Shown: one piece after another, positions 27,536 through 37,369 of the stretch | Layout of the letters: each line of letters starts with the position of its first letter | Numbering within the stretch: position 1 is the first letter of the stretch | Source: Paraglaciecola sp. | GTDB lineage: Bacteria > Pseudomonadota > Gammaproteobacteria > Enterobacterales > Alteromonadaceae | DNA: 64,000 nucleotides | Direction: 5' to 3' | Assembly: GCA_009993955.1 (NCBI GenBank) | Contig: JAACSL010000003.1 | Location: 62,001 to 126,000 of the forward strand | Made by a program: the position numbers and the translations under genes | The notes under the pieces: generated by a model | Seen by the model: only the letters and a program-made list of their open reading frames with translations | What the model was told of the DNA's origin: nothing | Databases searched by the model: none

Positions 27536-28105
27536 TTAAAAGAAACCAGTATAACTCAAAGATACTTTGTTATTGGCTTCACCCCGTTCAAACCATGTGC
27601 CAGTGGCGTTACTCGCCTGCCACTTCTGGCTGGAAACAGTAATATCCCAAAAGTGGCCTGCGGTGTCAGTAAAAAAGCGGGTATTTGCTAACCACTCACG
27701 GTTATTCGGCAGGTCAAAAGCTTGACCTTGTGTGCTTTTAAAGTTCACTGAAGATTGAGTGACCACACCGAGACCAACACTGATTTTTTCAGAAATGGTA
27801 TAACGTGGCATCATCGACCACTCGGTCATGCTCACTTTTTGACTAAACACCCCCCACTGCAATTCACCTTTGTTATAACCCAACCCCATTTCGATGGAGA
27901 AGTGAGCATTGATCGGTTGGTTGACATGCATGGCATAGCTGCGTTGCTTGCAACCTTGGAACTTGATAGCAGTAGAATCGTAATCAAAATTGGTTTCAGC
28001 GGGCAAGGTATCAGCAATCCAACTTAACGAAGTGTGCCAAATTGAATTTTCGGCCAGACAGTGGCAAGAGCAGCAAACGGCGAGTAAGGCCATTAATTTT
28101 TTCAT
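27536..28105 (-). CDS. Exported beta-rich protein of unknown function
   Basis: A 189-residue protein (MKKLMALLAVCCSCHCLAEN at the start, signal peptide to about residue 19), with an alternative start four codons earlier. The mature part has alternating hydrophobic patterns with conserved small outer-membrane barrel character (HFSIEMGLGYN, KISVGLGVVTQSSVNFK) and ends in KVSLSYTGFF with a terminal Phe, as many outer-membrane barrel proteins do. I therefore infer a small outer-membrane barrel of about 8 strands, but the family is not recognised. It converges on the purU-phosphatase pair with 33 bp between. Confidence 0.65.
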   Translation of the reverse strand: MKKLMALLAVCCSCHCLAENSIWHTSLSWIADTLPAETNFDYDSTAIKFQGCKQRSYAMHVNQPINAHFSIEMGLGYNKGELQWGVFSQKVSMTEWSMMPRYTISEKISVGLGVVTQSSVNFKSTQGQAFDLPNNREWLANTRFFTDTAGHFWDITVSSQKWQASNATGTWFERGEANNKVSLSYTGFF

Positions 28106-28421
28106 GGTACTGTCCAAAAATTCAACATGTTTGCAGTGTAGTGAACTTGGATCAATTCTGCGGTATGGGATTGAGGTGTCGAGTATATAAAAATATACCT
28201 TAATTCGGGGTATTTTCCATGCAACCGGAATAGAAACAATATGTTACAGCATTTAGTATGAAAGTTTGCTGCTACGGGCACTTTAAGTTGTCTTGTAGCT
28301 AGATGTTGGAAAGCATACGAATTACCATGTCTGTTTGCTATCGAAGGTCGCTTTCTACTCACTAATGTAGCCAAGATACAGCGGTTTTTAGCCTTAACTA
28401 CCCGAACTTTTAGGAAATGAA
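28106..28421. other. Intergenic region between divergent genes
   Basis: About 316 bp upstream of both the barrel protein and the M3 peptidase. It contains a small AT-rich hairpin, GTATAT-AAAA-ATATAC (28183-28198). No clear promoter, gene or RNA was identified. Confidence 0.5.
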
Positions 28422-30593
28422 ATGATGAAGAAAAAAACCAGTTTAGTGCTGTTGACCGCTGCGGTAACGGTATGGCTGTGTGCATGCACAGACAACACTG
28501 TGACGACGCAACAACAAAGCCCTGAGACATCCGAATCAAGTACCACAAACAACGCCTTGATCGCGGAATTTTCTGGTCTTTATGAGGGTGTGCCTGCTTT
28601 TGACAAGATGCAATTAAGTGATTTAAAACCGGCCTTAGAACAAGGCATGGCCTTGAATTTACAAGAAATCACTGAGATAGCAGAAAATCCAGAGCCCGCT
28701 ACATTTGCCAATACCATCGTGCCTTATGAAAAGTCTGGGGCAGCGCTCAATCGGGTTTATACCTATTGGGGAATTTGGAGTTCAAACCTTAATAGCCCGG
28801 AGTTTCGAGCGATTCAAGCCGAGATGTCGCCCATTTTATCGGCCTTTAACTCCAGTATTACAGGCAATGAAAAGTTGTTTGCGCGAATTAAAACGGTATA
28901 TGAAAGCCCAACACTCAAGCAATTGACTGCCGAACAACAACGTATTACTTGGTTGATTTATAATAGTTTCGCCAGTAATGGTGCGACCTTGAGTGGTGAT
29001 GCAAAGTTGCGTTATGCCGCCATCAACCAAAAGCTATCTTTGTTATACAACCAATTTGCCAACAATGTCTTGGCTGATGAAGAAGGCTATGTAACTTATC
29101 TAAGCGCCGAGCAATTGTCTGGTCTACCCGCGTCACTTGTCACGGCAGCGGCCGCCAGTGCCAAAGAGCGAGGGCAGGAAGGTAAATATGCCATCACCAA
29201 TTCACGCTCTTCAATGGATCCGTTCTTAACTTACTCAGATGAACGTGAGCTTCGCGAACAGGTATGGCGCACGTATTACAGTCGCGGAAACAATGCCAAT
29301 GAACACAACAACAATGCCTTGATTAAACAAATATTAACCTTGCGTGACGAGCGTGTTGCGTTGCTTGGCTATGACAATTATGCCCAGTGGCGCTTAACTG
29401 ATCGGATGGCAAAAAATCCAGAAAACGCCATGGATCTGATGCTAAAAGTTTGGCCCGCAGCAACGGCCAGAGTGCATGAAGAAGTGGCAGATATGCAGGC
29501 CATTGCTGACGCCCAAGGGGAAAAAATCAAAATCGAGCCGTGGGATTATCGCTACTATGCGGAAAAAGTGCGCAAAGCAAAATACGCCCTTGATTCAGAA
29601 GAAGTGAAACAGTATTTGCAGTTAGACAAACTACGTGAAGCAATGTTTTACGTCGCAGGGCGCTTATTTAATTTTGAGTTTAAACCAGTGGCCGAGAACG
29701 CTGTACCAGTGTTTCACCCCGACGTGAAAGTATGGGAAGTCACGGATAGTACCTCAGGTAAACATATTGGTCTTTGGTATCTGGATCCTTTTGCAAGACC
29801 AGGCAAGCGCTCAGGTGCTTGGGCAACAACGTATCGAAGCCACACCACCTTCGACGGTGAAAAAACCGTATTAGCCTCTAACAATTCTAACTTTGTTAAG
29901 GGTGCACAGGGGCAGCCCACCCTGATTTCTTGGGATGATGCGACAACTTACTTCCATGAATTTGGCCACGCGTTGCATTTTCTAGCGGCAGATGTTGCTT
30001 ATCCAACTTCTCACTCTGGGGTGCGAGATTACACCGAATTTCAGTCTCAGTTACTGGAACGTTGGTTGACCACTGATGAAGTTATCGACCAGTTTTTAGT
30101 GCATGCGCAAACGGGCGAGCCTATTCCTGCAGAGCTTGTGGCAAAAATAAAACAAGCCGCCACCTTTAACGAAGGCTTCAAAACTACTGAGTATTTAGCG
30201 TCTGCGATTATGGATTTGCTCTACCATACCACTGATCCCGCTTTGATCGAGCCACAAGCATTTGAACAAGAGCAATTAAGCGCTTTGGGTATGCCATCTG
30301 AGATGGTGATGCGCCATCGCAGCACGCAATTCGGTCATGTGTTCTCCGGCGAGGGTTATGCGGCGGGTTACTATGGTTACATGTGGGCAGAAGTACTGAC
30401 CTCCGATGCGGCTGAAGCATTTGCTGAAGCACCCGGTGGATTCTACGACAAGGCCATGGCAGATAAGCTAGTGAAATATTTATTTGCGGTGCGCAATGCC
30501 ATGGATCCCGCAGAAGCGTATCGACTGTTTCGCGGTCGAGATGCCAAGGTTGAGGCCTTGATGCGCGATCGTGGTTTTCCACTCAAACAATAA
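28422..30593 (+). CDS. M3 family metallopeptidase lipoprotein (Dcp/oligopeptidase-like)
   Basis: A 723-residue zinc peptidase. The leader (to about residue 22) ends WLCAC, a slightly unusual lipobox with Cys at -2, so the mature enzyme is probably a lipoprotein. The whole thimet-oligopeptidase fold is present: helical N-domain, then the zinc motif FHEFGHALH and a third ligand Glu in EFQSQLLERW. RSTQFGHVFSGEGYAAGYYGYMWAE is the substrate-tyrosine loop typical of M3. M3 enzymes of this exported subgroup are peptidyl-dipeptidases degrading short peptides. It fits with the other exported peptidases here (S9, S41, M28). Confidence 0.95.
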   Translation: MMKKKTSLVLLTAAVTVWLCACTDNTVTTQQQSPETSESSTTNNALIAEFSGLYEGVPAFDKMQLSDLKPALEQGMALNLQEITEIAENPEPATFANTIVPYEKSGAALNRVYTYWGIWSSNLNSPEFRAIQAEMSPILSAFNSSITGNEKLFARIKTVYESPTLKQLTAEQQRITWLIYNSFASNGATLSGDAKLRYAAINQKLSLLYNQFANNVLADEEGYVTYLSAEQLSGLPASLVTAAAASAKERGQEGKYAITNSRSSMDPFLTYSDERELREQVWRTYYSRGNNANEHNNNALIKQILTLRDERVALLGYDNYAQWRLTDRMAKNPENAMDLMLKVWPAATARVHEEVADMQAIADAQGEKIKIEPWDYRYYAEKVRKAKYALDSEEVKQYLQLDKLREAMFYVAGRLFNFEFKPVAENAVPVFHPDVKVWEVTDSTSGKHIGLWYLDPFARPGKRSGAWATTYRSHTTFDGEKTVLASNNSNFVKGAQGQPTLISWDDATTYFHEFGHALHFLAADVAYPTSHSGVRDYTEFQSQLLERWLTTDEVIDQFLVHAQTGEPIPAELVAKIKQAATFNEGFKTTEYLASAIMDLLYHTTDPALIEPQAFEQEQLSALGMPSEMVMRHRSTQFGHVFSGEGYAAGYYGYMWAEVLTSDAAEAFAEAPGGFYDKAMADKLVKYLFAVRNAMDPAEAYRLFRGRDAKVEALMRDRGFPLKQ

Positions 30594-30600
30594 AAATTAT

Positions 30601-30630
30601 GCACAGCAGTGTTGTCATACGCTGCTGTGC
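30601..30630. terminator. Stem-loop after the M3 peptidase gene
   Basis: GCACAGCAG (30601-30609) pairs with CTGCTGTGC (30622-30630) across a 12-nt loop, 7 bp past the stop. No U-run follows, so it may be a weak terminator or a 3'-protecting structure. Confidence 0.45.
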
Positions 30631-30666
30631 AGTGACTCATTGATAGCGCTTGATTTAGGATAATTT

Positions 30667-31236
30667 GTGCTGATAAAACACCTTGGCTTCGGCCTGAATA
30701 TCATTGCCCTTGGCTTATTTTTTCCCGGCATATTGTTGACTATGTTCAGCCTCAATATGGACATGGCAGCGAACATGTCGGGCTCGTCGTTAACGGCTAA
30801 CTTGATCAACAAAGATCTGTCGATTCTTGCGACTGTGGAGGAGTTGTGGCAACACGACAGACTCTTGGTTGCAGCCCTAATCTTTATTTTTTCCGTGTGC
30901 ATCCCCTTGCTAAAAGCGCTGCTGTTAAGTGTTGCTTACTTTATTAAACCGCCAAGCCGCGCGGGTCGTTTAGTTAATTTTGTCGCTGCGATTGGCAAGT
31001 GGTCAATGGCAGATGTGTTTGTTGTTGCGGTATTTTTGGCGGTGCTTTCTACCAATCATGCCGATACAGCGACCACGCAGCAATACAGCATTCTAGGTTT
31101 TAAAATAGCCCTTGATCTAAGTACCGAGACTCTGTCAGCGGTAGGCGAAGGATTTTACTATTTTACAGCCTATTGTTTTGTATCTTTGCTAGCCAGCCAA
31201 TTGCTGCAATATTTTTATAAGCCGCAAAGCCAATAA
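30667..31236 (+). CDS. Single-domain PqiA-like inner-membrane protein
   Basis: A 189-residue protein starting at GTG 30667 behind TAGGA. Four membrane helices are visible (about 5-27, 55-85, 95-120, 155-180). ARSVCIPLLKALLL-like text (FSVCIPLLKALLLSVAY) and GKWSMADVFVVAVFLAVL are hallmarks of the paraquat-inducible protein A domain. E. coli PqiA has two such domains with zinc ribbons; this protein has one and no Cys-x-x-Cys, so it is the short form. PqiA proteins work with MCE-domain PqiB in envelope lipid transport, but no MCE gene is adjacent. Confidence 0.88.
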   Translation: MLIKHLGFGLNIIALGLFFPGILLTMFSLNMDMAANMSGSSLTANLINKDLSILATVEELWQHDRLLVAALIFIFSVCIPLLKALLLSVAYFIKPPSRAGRLVNFVAAIGKWSMADVFVVAVFLAVLSTNHADTATTQQYSILGFKIALDLSTETLSAVGEGFYYFTAYCFVSLLASQLLQYFYKPQSQ

Positions 31237-31412
31237 GATTTAACGCTCATAAGGCCATTATTTTACCCATCAAATTTGATTTTCGGCTCTGCTATGGGCA
31301 AAATCCTCGACGCTTTTTTACTGCTGGTGTTTGCTCGTTTAAGGCAGGCATTGACACAAAAGATAATCTAAAGCGGTCTTTTCAACGTAAACTGCATTTT
31401 GAGGAGGCCTTT

Positions 31413-33080
31413 ATGAATTCAGTCGTTTTATCAAGGACGAAAATAATGAAAGTAACAACAGTTAGTCGAGCTAGCACTTTACTGTGTTTGAGCATGCTAC
31501 TTGCGGCTTGTGGTGGCGGCTCGTCGTCCACTAACCCAGTAACCACTCCGCCGCCCTCAGGTAGTGGTACAAGCAATACATTAACGTGGGTCTTAGGTCA
31601 GTTTCCCGCTGAAGCCAGTTTAAAAAACCGTTGTGAAACACCGCGCAGTGGCACCGATCCTTTCAGTGGTGAACCTTATCCAGACCAAGCTGGTAGCAGT
31701 TTTTATGAAAAAATGTGGCTGCGTTCTTGGAGTGATAATACCTATCTTTGGTATAACGAAATCGATGATAAAAACCCTCAGCCTTACAGTGTGCTGGAGT
31801 ATTTTGATGAGCTGCGTACCAATTACCGCACTGACTCAGGGGCGTTTAAAGATAACTTTCACTTCAGCCAGTCCACTGCAGAATACAACGCTTTGGCACA
31901 AGGCGGTGTTGACTCGGGTTACGGTTTTAGCTGGGAATTTGTTCGCACGACAGCGCCACGCAAGTTAATTGTACGTTATACCCAACCGGGTTCTCCGGCT
32001 GGCGAAGCGGGTATCAGTCGAGGACTGGAGTTAAAAACTATTAACGGCGTGGATTTTGTGAATACCAATTCTCAAACCGACGTAAATATTATCAATGACG
32101 CCTTATTTCCAGACGCGCCTGGCAAAAGTTTTACCTTTGGTTTTGCTGATAGTGCCGGTGCTAACCCGCAGCAATTTACGCTGGTATCCAGCGATGTCAC
32201 GGTTGTCCCGGTACAAAATGTAGCAGTCCTAGACTATGACTCAGGGGCGGTAGGTTACATGCAATTCAATACCTTTATTCGCTCTGGGCAAAGCGGATTA
32301 ATTGATGCTTTCCAACAGTTTGCTGAGGCGAATGTGACTGACCTAGTTGTTGACCTGCGTTACAACGGCGGTGGACTATTGGCTATGGCTTCGCAGTTTG
32401 CTTACATGGTCGCGGGCAGTGCGCAAACTAATGGGTTAACGTTCGAGACAACCCAGTTCAATGCAAAACACCCAACAATTGATCCGGTGACTGGCAATAC
32501 ACTGCGCCCCACACCTTTTTATGATCGTGAAATTGATTGGACGGCTGGTGTATTTACTAATCGTACCTTACCCAGTGTTAATTTATCTCGGGTGTATGTT
32601 CTGACCACCGATTCAACTTGTTCAGCCAGTGAAGCGTTTATTAATGGTTTGCAAGGTATTGGTGTAGAAGTGATTCAGATTGGTGGCACCACCTGTGGCA
32701 AACCTTATGGTTTTTACCCTACCGATAATTGCGGCACGACTTATTTCACTATTCAATTTCGAGGGGTGAATGAGCAGGGCTTTGGTGACTATGCAGACGG
32801 GTTTAGACCCACTCCTGCACCTATCTTTGCGGCTGATATAAAAGGCTGTGCAGAAGAGGATGATTTTAGCCATGGGCTGGGAGATCCCGCTGAAAACATG
32901 TTAAACGCAGCGTTAACTTTCATTGAGTCTGGCGTTTGTCCAGCAGTAACCAGTGCCAAAGGTTTAGCGGCCAAATACAGCAACACAGAAAACGCTGACG
33001 GCTTGGCTATCCGCCAACCGAATGACCAAGTAAAAGCGTTTATCTTAGAAAACAAATTGATCACGCCTCTGCGCGATTGA
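31413..33080 (+). CDS. S41 family peptidase lipoprotein
   Basis: A 555-residue C-terminal-processing-type peptidase. ATG 31413 has GAGGAGG five bases upstream; a second start 33 bases on (ATG 31446) has AAGGA and would give a more usual signal length. Lipobox LLAAC (Cys33 from the first start) is followed by GGGSS and a Pro/Ser linker, so it is an envelope lipoprotein. A PDZ-like region contains YTQPGSPAGEAGISRG. The S41 core has VVDLRYNGGGLL, the nucleophile Ser in TCSASEAF and the basic residue in GTTCGKPYGF. Several cysteines in the C-terminal half may form disulphides. Likely substrates are periplasmic proteins; nothing nearby identifies them. Confidence 0.93.
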   Translation: MNSVVLSRTKIMKVTTVSRASTLLCLSMLLAACGGGSSSTNPVTTPPPSGSGTSNTLTWVLGQFPAEASLKNRCETPRSGTDPFSGEPYPDQAGSSFYEKMWLRSWSDNTYLWYNEIDDKNPQPYSVLEYFDELRTNYRTDSGAFKDNFHFSQSTAEYNALAQGGVDSGYGFSWEFVRTTAPRKLIVRYTQPGSPAGEAGISRGLELKTINGVDFVNTNSQTDVNIINDALFPDAPGKSFTFGFADSAGANPQQFTLVSSDVTVVPVQNVAVLDYDSGAVGYMQFNTFIRSGQSGLIDAFQQFAEANVTDLVVDLRYNGGGLLAMASQFAYMVAGSAQTNGLTFETTQFNAKHPTIDPVTGNTLRPTPFYDREIDWTAGVFTNRTLPSVNLSRVYVLTTDSTCSASEAFINGLQGIGVEVIQIGGTTCGKPYGFYPTDNCGTTYFTIQFRGVNEQGFGDYADGFRPTPAPIFAADIKGCAEEDDFSHGLGDPAENMLNAALTFIESGVCPAVTSAKGLAAKYSNTENADGLAIRQPNDQVKAFILENKLITPLRD

Positions 33081-33086
33081 GTCAAG

Positions 33087-33109
33087 CTGACCCTAAACTT
33101 TGGGGTCAG
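33087..33109. terminator. Shared hairpin between convergent genes
   Basis: CTGACCC (33087-33093) pairs with GGGTCAG (33103-33109) between the S41 peptidase and the convergent solute-binding gene, overlapping the last codons of the latter. A short T-rich stretch follows on the plus strand. Confidence 0.55.
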
Positions 33110-33846
33110 TTTCCCTGCACTGTACCAACATAATGCTCGAGAATTTCATTAATTGTGTTTTGTTGGTGCAGCATTTCTATGGCGTGATTAATGCGCGGCA
33201 GTAAAAATTTTTTCTCTGCACGCAAGCGCAAAACTATATCGCCTTGTGTGTGCACCGCACCAAGCGCAATGGGGACTTGGTGTATTTTTGACCAATAACG
33301 CGCCGCCGTTTGTTCCATGATGGCCACATCAAAACGTTTATGCGCCAGGCCCAGCATCACTTCACTTTCACTGCGAAAATCGGCTCGCTTAAATAAGTCA
33401 TCGTCATAATAATAGTAGCCAGCTACCGTGCCCACGAGCTTGCCATATATTTGTTGAGTGTCTTGCGCCATGTGTTGGTTTTCAGCCAGAGCAATGAAGT
33501 TTTCTGTGACAGGTAAAATGGCAATACTAAAAACAAAGTCCTTGGCTTCTTCTTCGCTCACCCATTGCGGATTCACAAAGTCAAAATCTAAATTTCCCTT
33601 AAATAATGCTACCACGCCACGTTTAGTGGGTAGGTTGTATTCCACTGCATCTATTTCAGCATATTCCATAAGCAGGGGGATAAGTTCGATAAATACGCCA
33701 GGGCGCTCTGGATCATCCGTGCTATCAAAGGGCACCCAACCTCCTTCTTTGTCGAGGTTGTAACGCAGAATACTTCTCGATTCATTAGCCGCCCCCACCA
33801 TACTGATGCACATCATCATGTAAATTACGGCAATGATTCTCAGCAA
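33106..33846 (-). CDS. Periplasmic solute-binding (SBP_bac_3-like) protein
   Basis: A 246-residue exported protein: signal peptide to about residue 19 (MCISMVGAANE), then a two-lobed amino-acid-binding-protein pattern (GVFIELIPLLMEYAEI, KGNLDFDFVNPQWVSEEEAKDFVFS, KRFDVAIMEQTAARYW). It is clearly of the polar amino acid / transporter substrate-binding family, but no ABC permease or ATPase is adjacent. Such orphan proteins in Alteromonadales and Vibrionales are often called ABC transporter substrate-binding proteins without known ligand. The ribosome site is weak. Confidence 0.82.
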   Translation of the reverse strand: MLRIIAVIYMMMCISMVGAANESRSILRYNLDKEGGWVPFDSTDDPERPGVFIELIPLLMEYAEIDAVEYNLPTKRGVVALFKGNLDFDFVNPQWVSEEEAKDFVFSIAILPVTENFIALAENQHMAQDTQQIYGKLVGTVAGYYYYDDDLFKRADFRSESEVMLGLAHKRFDVAIMEQTAARYWSKIHQVPIALGAVHTQGDIVLRLRAEKKFLLPRINHAIEMLHQQNTINEILEHYVGTVQGN

Positions 33847-33975
33847 AGCACATACTCAAGCCAAGGGAATGATGGGATAAGTAAACGTTGATTAGTGAAA
33901 AAGATCAAACTTTATATTGGCCATGATTTAAAAGCGTTTTATTGAGCAAAAACGACGGATGACGAGTTTTCTGCC

Positions 33976-34311
33976 CTATTCTTGATTGTCCTCGACATCT
34001 TCAACCTTGATGCCCATCTCGCGCATTTGTCGCTGTGCTTCTTGTGGAATACGTTGGGTATTGTCTTTCTCTAAATCGCTATCATCGGGGAGAGGCTGAC
34101 CAGTGAAAGCGTGTAAAAAAGCCTCACACAACAGCTCTGAGTTGGTTGCGTGGCGCAGGTTATTTACTTGTCGACGCGTCCGTTCATCAGTCAGTACTTT
34201 TAAGACCTTCAATGGAATGGAAACGGTGACTTTTTTCACTAACTCACTTTTTTTGCCATGATCGGCATAGGGATGAATATACTCACCATTCCATTTTGTT
34301 GAATTTGCCAT
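33976..34311 (-). CDS. metJ: Methionine regulon repressor MetJ
   Basis: A 111-residue ribbon-helix-helix repressor using S-adenosylmethionine as corepressor. The core ([20 protein letters not shown], then [20 protein letters not shown]) is nearly identical to E. coli MetJ as I recall it. The C-terminal tail is longer and more acidic. It is divergent from metF, and tandem MetJ boxes (34377-34436) lie between the two genes, so it probably represses both metF and itself. Confidence 0.97.
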   Translation of the reverse strand: MANSTKWNGEYIHPYADHGKKSELVKKVTVSIPLKVLKVLTDERTRRQVNNLRHATNSELLCEAFLHAFTGQPLPDDSDLEKDNTQRIPQEAQRQMREMGIKVEDVEDNQE

Positions 34312-34376
34312 GTTGACTCACTTTTATCTTACTTATGCGTGGAAATTCTAATCATTAACCGGCAAAGGTCAACGTT

Positions 34377-34408
34377 AGACTGCTAAACATCTTGACGGCT
34401 TTACGTAT
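34377..34408. promoter_or_regulatory. MetJ operator array 1 (four met boxes)
   Basis: Four contiguous 8-mers beginning at 34377, 34385, 34393 and 34401 match the met box AGACGTCT in 6, 6, 6 and 5 of 8 positions. Tandem 8-bp spacing is the arrangement on which MetJ dimers bind cooperatively. The array lies in the metJ-metF gap. Confidence 0.8.
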
Positions 34409-34420
34409 AACATTTAGTTT

Positions 34421-34436
34421 AGCCGTCTAAACGGCT
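34421..34436. promoter_or_regulatory. MetJ operator array 2 (two met boxes)
   Basis: AGCCGTCT (34421-34428, 7 of 8) and AAACGGCT (34429-34436, 6 of 8) are adjacent met boxes 18 bp before the metF start. They are 44 bp from the start of the first array, out of 8-bp register, so they form a separate site close to the metF ribosome site. Confidence 0.72.
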
Positions 34437-34438
34437 AA

Positions 34439-35338
<900 letters not shown>

Positions 35339-35367
35339 AGCTCCTGTGAACTCAACGATGGATATAG

Positions 35368-36294
35368 ATGGCGTACTTGGATGATTGGCAGCACAAGCTG
35401 CAGCAACTAGTAAAAAATACTCAGGCATTCGCTGTGAGCTTTGTGCGTCACTGTATGCGCGACAGAATTACCGTGTCTGCCGGGCATTTGGCTTATGTGT
35501 CGTTGTTGTCCCTTGTGCCTTTCATTATGGTGTTTTTTACCATTTTGTCGGCTTTTCCAGCTTTTGGTCGAGTACGCGGTGAGTTGGAAGAGCTAATTTT
35601 TGCCAGTTTGCTACCCCAAGCCGGAGACCAACTTCAAGTGTATATGGGGGAATTTGTTGGCAATGCATCAGGCATGGGGGCGGTAGGAGTACTGTCTCTG
35701 GTAGTCGTTGCCCTCTTGTTGATTTCAAACATTGATAAAACCCTCAACCATATCTGGCAAGCGAAGAGTGAACGCCCTGTTGTGTATACTTTTGCTATTT
35801 ACTGGATGGTGTTGACACTTGGCCCGCTATTAATTGGTTCCAGTGTGATTGTGAGTTCGTATTTGCTCAGCTTGGCTAAATATGCTGACGAATATACCCC
35901 TGGCCTAACAACACTCATGCTTAAAGCCGTGCCCTTTATTACCTCGACCAGTGCATTTTTCTTGGTTTACATGTTAGTGCCCAATAAAAAAATTGAAGTG
36001 AAACATGCTGCTGCTGGCGCCCTAGTGGCGGCAATATTATTTGAATTATCGAAAAAAGCGTTTGCCTTTTACATCACCAATTTCCCGTCTTATCAGGTAA
36101 TTTATGGCGCGTTAGCCATTGTGCCTTTGTTATTTGTGTGGGTTTATTTGTCTTGGGTTGTGGTGTTGGTGGGGGCCGAATTTACCCATGTATTAGAAGT
36201 GTTCTTGCACCAAGAGCCAGAAGAGACTTTTGTTCCAGATGAACAAGCCAAACAAGACCAGCGTAACGATTCACCCAGCTCGTCAACAGGGTAA
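35368..36294 (+). CDS. yihY: YihY/BrkB family inner-membrane protein
   Basis: A 308-residue protein of the family once called ribonuclease BN, now considered an inner-membrane protein of unknown function. Six membrane helices are visible, with HLAYVSLLSLVPFIMVFFTIL, LLISNIDKTLNHIW, the LLYMLVPN-like segment FFLVYMLVPNKKIEVKHA, and YGALAIVPLLFVWVYLSWVVVLVGAEF, all family marks. The acidic C-terminal tail (EEPEETF onward) is cytoplasmic and disordered. Here it lies in the order yihY ... dtd, yiiD-like, as in E. coli, with three unrelated genes inserted. Confidence 0.94.
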   Translation: MAYLDDWQHKLQQLVKNTQAFAVSFVRHCMRDRITVSAGHLAYVSLLSLVPFIMVFFTILSAFPAFGRVRGELEELIFASLLPQAGDQLQVYMGEFVGNASGMGAVGVLSLVVVALLLISNIDKTLNHIWQAKSERPVVYTFAIYWMVLTLGPLLIGSSVIVSSYLLSLAKYADEYTPGLTTLMLKAVPFITSTSAFFLVYMLVPNKKIEVKHAAAGALVAAILFELSKKAFAFYITNFPSYQVIYGALAIVPLLFVWVYLSWVVVLVGAEFTHVLEVFLHQEPEETFVPDEQAKQDQRNDSPSSSTG

Positions 36295-36358
36295 CAGCCA
36301 AGACTAACAACGGCATTTTCTACGGTAAGTGGGCTGGGATAACTTGTAAATAAAAGAA

Positions 36359-36374
36359 GGGGCGTAAGTGCCCC
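36359..36374 (+). terminator. Possible terminator after yihY
   Basis: GGGGC (36359-36363) pairs with GCCCC (36370-36374) across GTAAGT, followed by ACATTTTAA. The stem is short but GC-rich and lies between the convergent yihY and DUF2959 genes. Confidence 0.5.
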
Positions 36375-36413
36375 ACATTTTAAGACCTTATCTTCGATAA
36401 CACAGAGCCTGCT

Positions 36414-37052
36414 CTATTCTCCTTGCATCTGCGCTATAAACGCATTTGACTCGCTAATGGCCTTGTTCATCTCTTTAATTAATTGGTTGATGTCCTTTTT
36501 GATTCCGTTGAACTCACCTTGTAATGCGCCAATCGCACTGGCATTAAGATTATGTTTTAAATACAACACGTTATCTTGCAAAGCCGTGAGTACGGGAGCC
36601 ATTTTGGCCTCGGCTTTACGCATACTATTCAACAAGGTCTTGTAGCGTTTTTGTGTATCAGTCAGTTTGCGTTGACTATCTCGACGTAAGCTATCGTTGC
36701 TGTACTTTTCCAATTCATCTTGCCATTCACTGAACAATGCGTCTGCCACCGATTCAACTTTATTGATGCGTTCGGTGACATTGTTTGCGGCTTTCTCACT
36801 GCCTTCATATTCATCCTTGAGAGAGGAATACACCTCTTGCAGCTCGCCACCTTGGAAATTTATCAAAGCACTAAACTGTTCCAATGCCGAACTAAATTGT
36901 TGCTGCGCCTCTTCTTGTGACTCTTTGGCATTTTCAACTCTGTCCACAAGGATATCGCGCTTCTCTACCCCCACTTTTTCCCACGCTGCATAGTAGGCGC
37001 TTTGACAGCCTGTCAGCGTAAGCAACAGGCTAAACACTAGCCAGCGATTCAT
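36414..37052 (-). CDS. DUF2959 lipoprotein
   Basis: A 212-residue lipoprotein (lipobox LTGC at residues 13-16) whose mature part is almost wholly helical coiled coil (AKESQEEAQQQFSSALEQF, then a long acid/base-rich stretch to the end). SAYYAAWEKVGVEKRDILV just after the lipobox is the DUF2959 signature. Function unknown; members occur in marine gammaproteobacteria. Its start overlaps the stop of the small membrane protein gene upstream by four bases, so the two are translated as a pair. Confidence 0.88.
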   Translation of the reverse strand: MNRWLVFSLLLTLTGCQSAYYAAWEKVGVEKRDILVDRVENAKESQEEAQQQFSSALEQFSALINFQGGELQEVYSSLKDEYEGSEKAANNVTERINKVESVADALFSEWQDELEKYSNDSLRRDSQRKLTDTQKRYKTLLNSMRKAEAKMAPVLTALQDNVLYLKHNLNASAIGALQGEFNGIKKDINQLIKEMNKAISESNAFIAQMQGE

Positions 37053-37282
37053 GCGTCACCTTTAAAACGCGCCGCGTTGATAATCGCCCAAACATGAAAA
37101 ATAAAGCCAAATAAGCCCATGAAAAACAGTATGCCAGTGGCAGCCAACGCATAATTTACGGTGACCAAAACAAAAAACAGCAACGCTGCTAAAATGCGTC
37201 CCTGGACAAGTTGTCCTAAACCGGGAATGAAAAAACTACAAATTGCGGCCAATACATTGCCACCTGAACCTTGTCCTGCCAT
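37049..37282 (-). CDS. Small membrane protein coupled to the DUF2959 gene
   Basis: A 77-residue protein; the start at ATG 37282 (MAGQGSGGNVLAAI) follows GGAGGAAAAC, while the frame opens at 37294. Two hydrophobic helices flank a short loop: AICSFFIPGLGQLVQGR and ALLFFVLVTVNYALAATGILFFMGL. The FFIPGLGQLVQGR text is typical of small TM2-like membrane proteins. It overlaps the DUF2959 gene by four bases. Function unknown. Confidence 0.82.
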   Translation of the reverse strand: MAGQGSGGNVLAAICSFFIPGLGQLVQGRILAALLFFVLVTVNYALAATGILFFMGLFGFIFHVWAIINAARFKGDA

Positions 37283-37369
37283 GTTTTCCTCCAATTAAAT
37301 TAACACTAGTATTCGATATTTAAGTTAAATCATAATGGTTCAATACTCAATTAACAGTTGTAAAACAAT

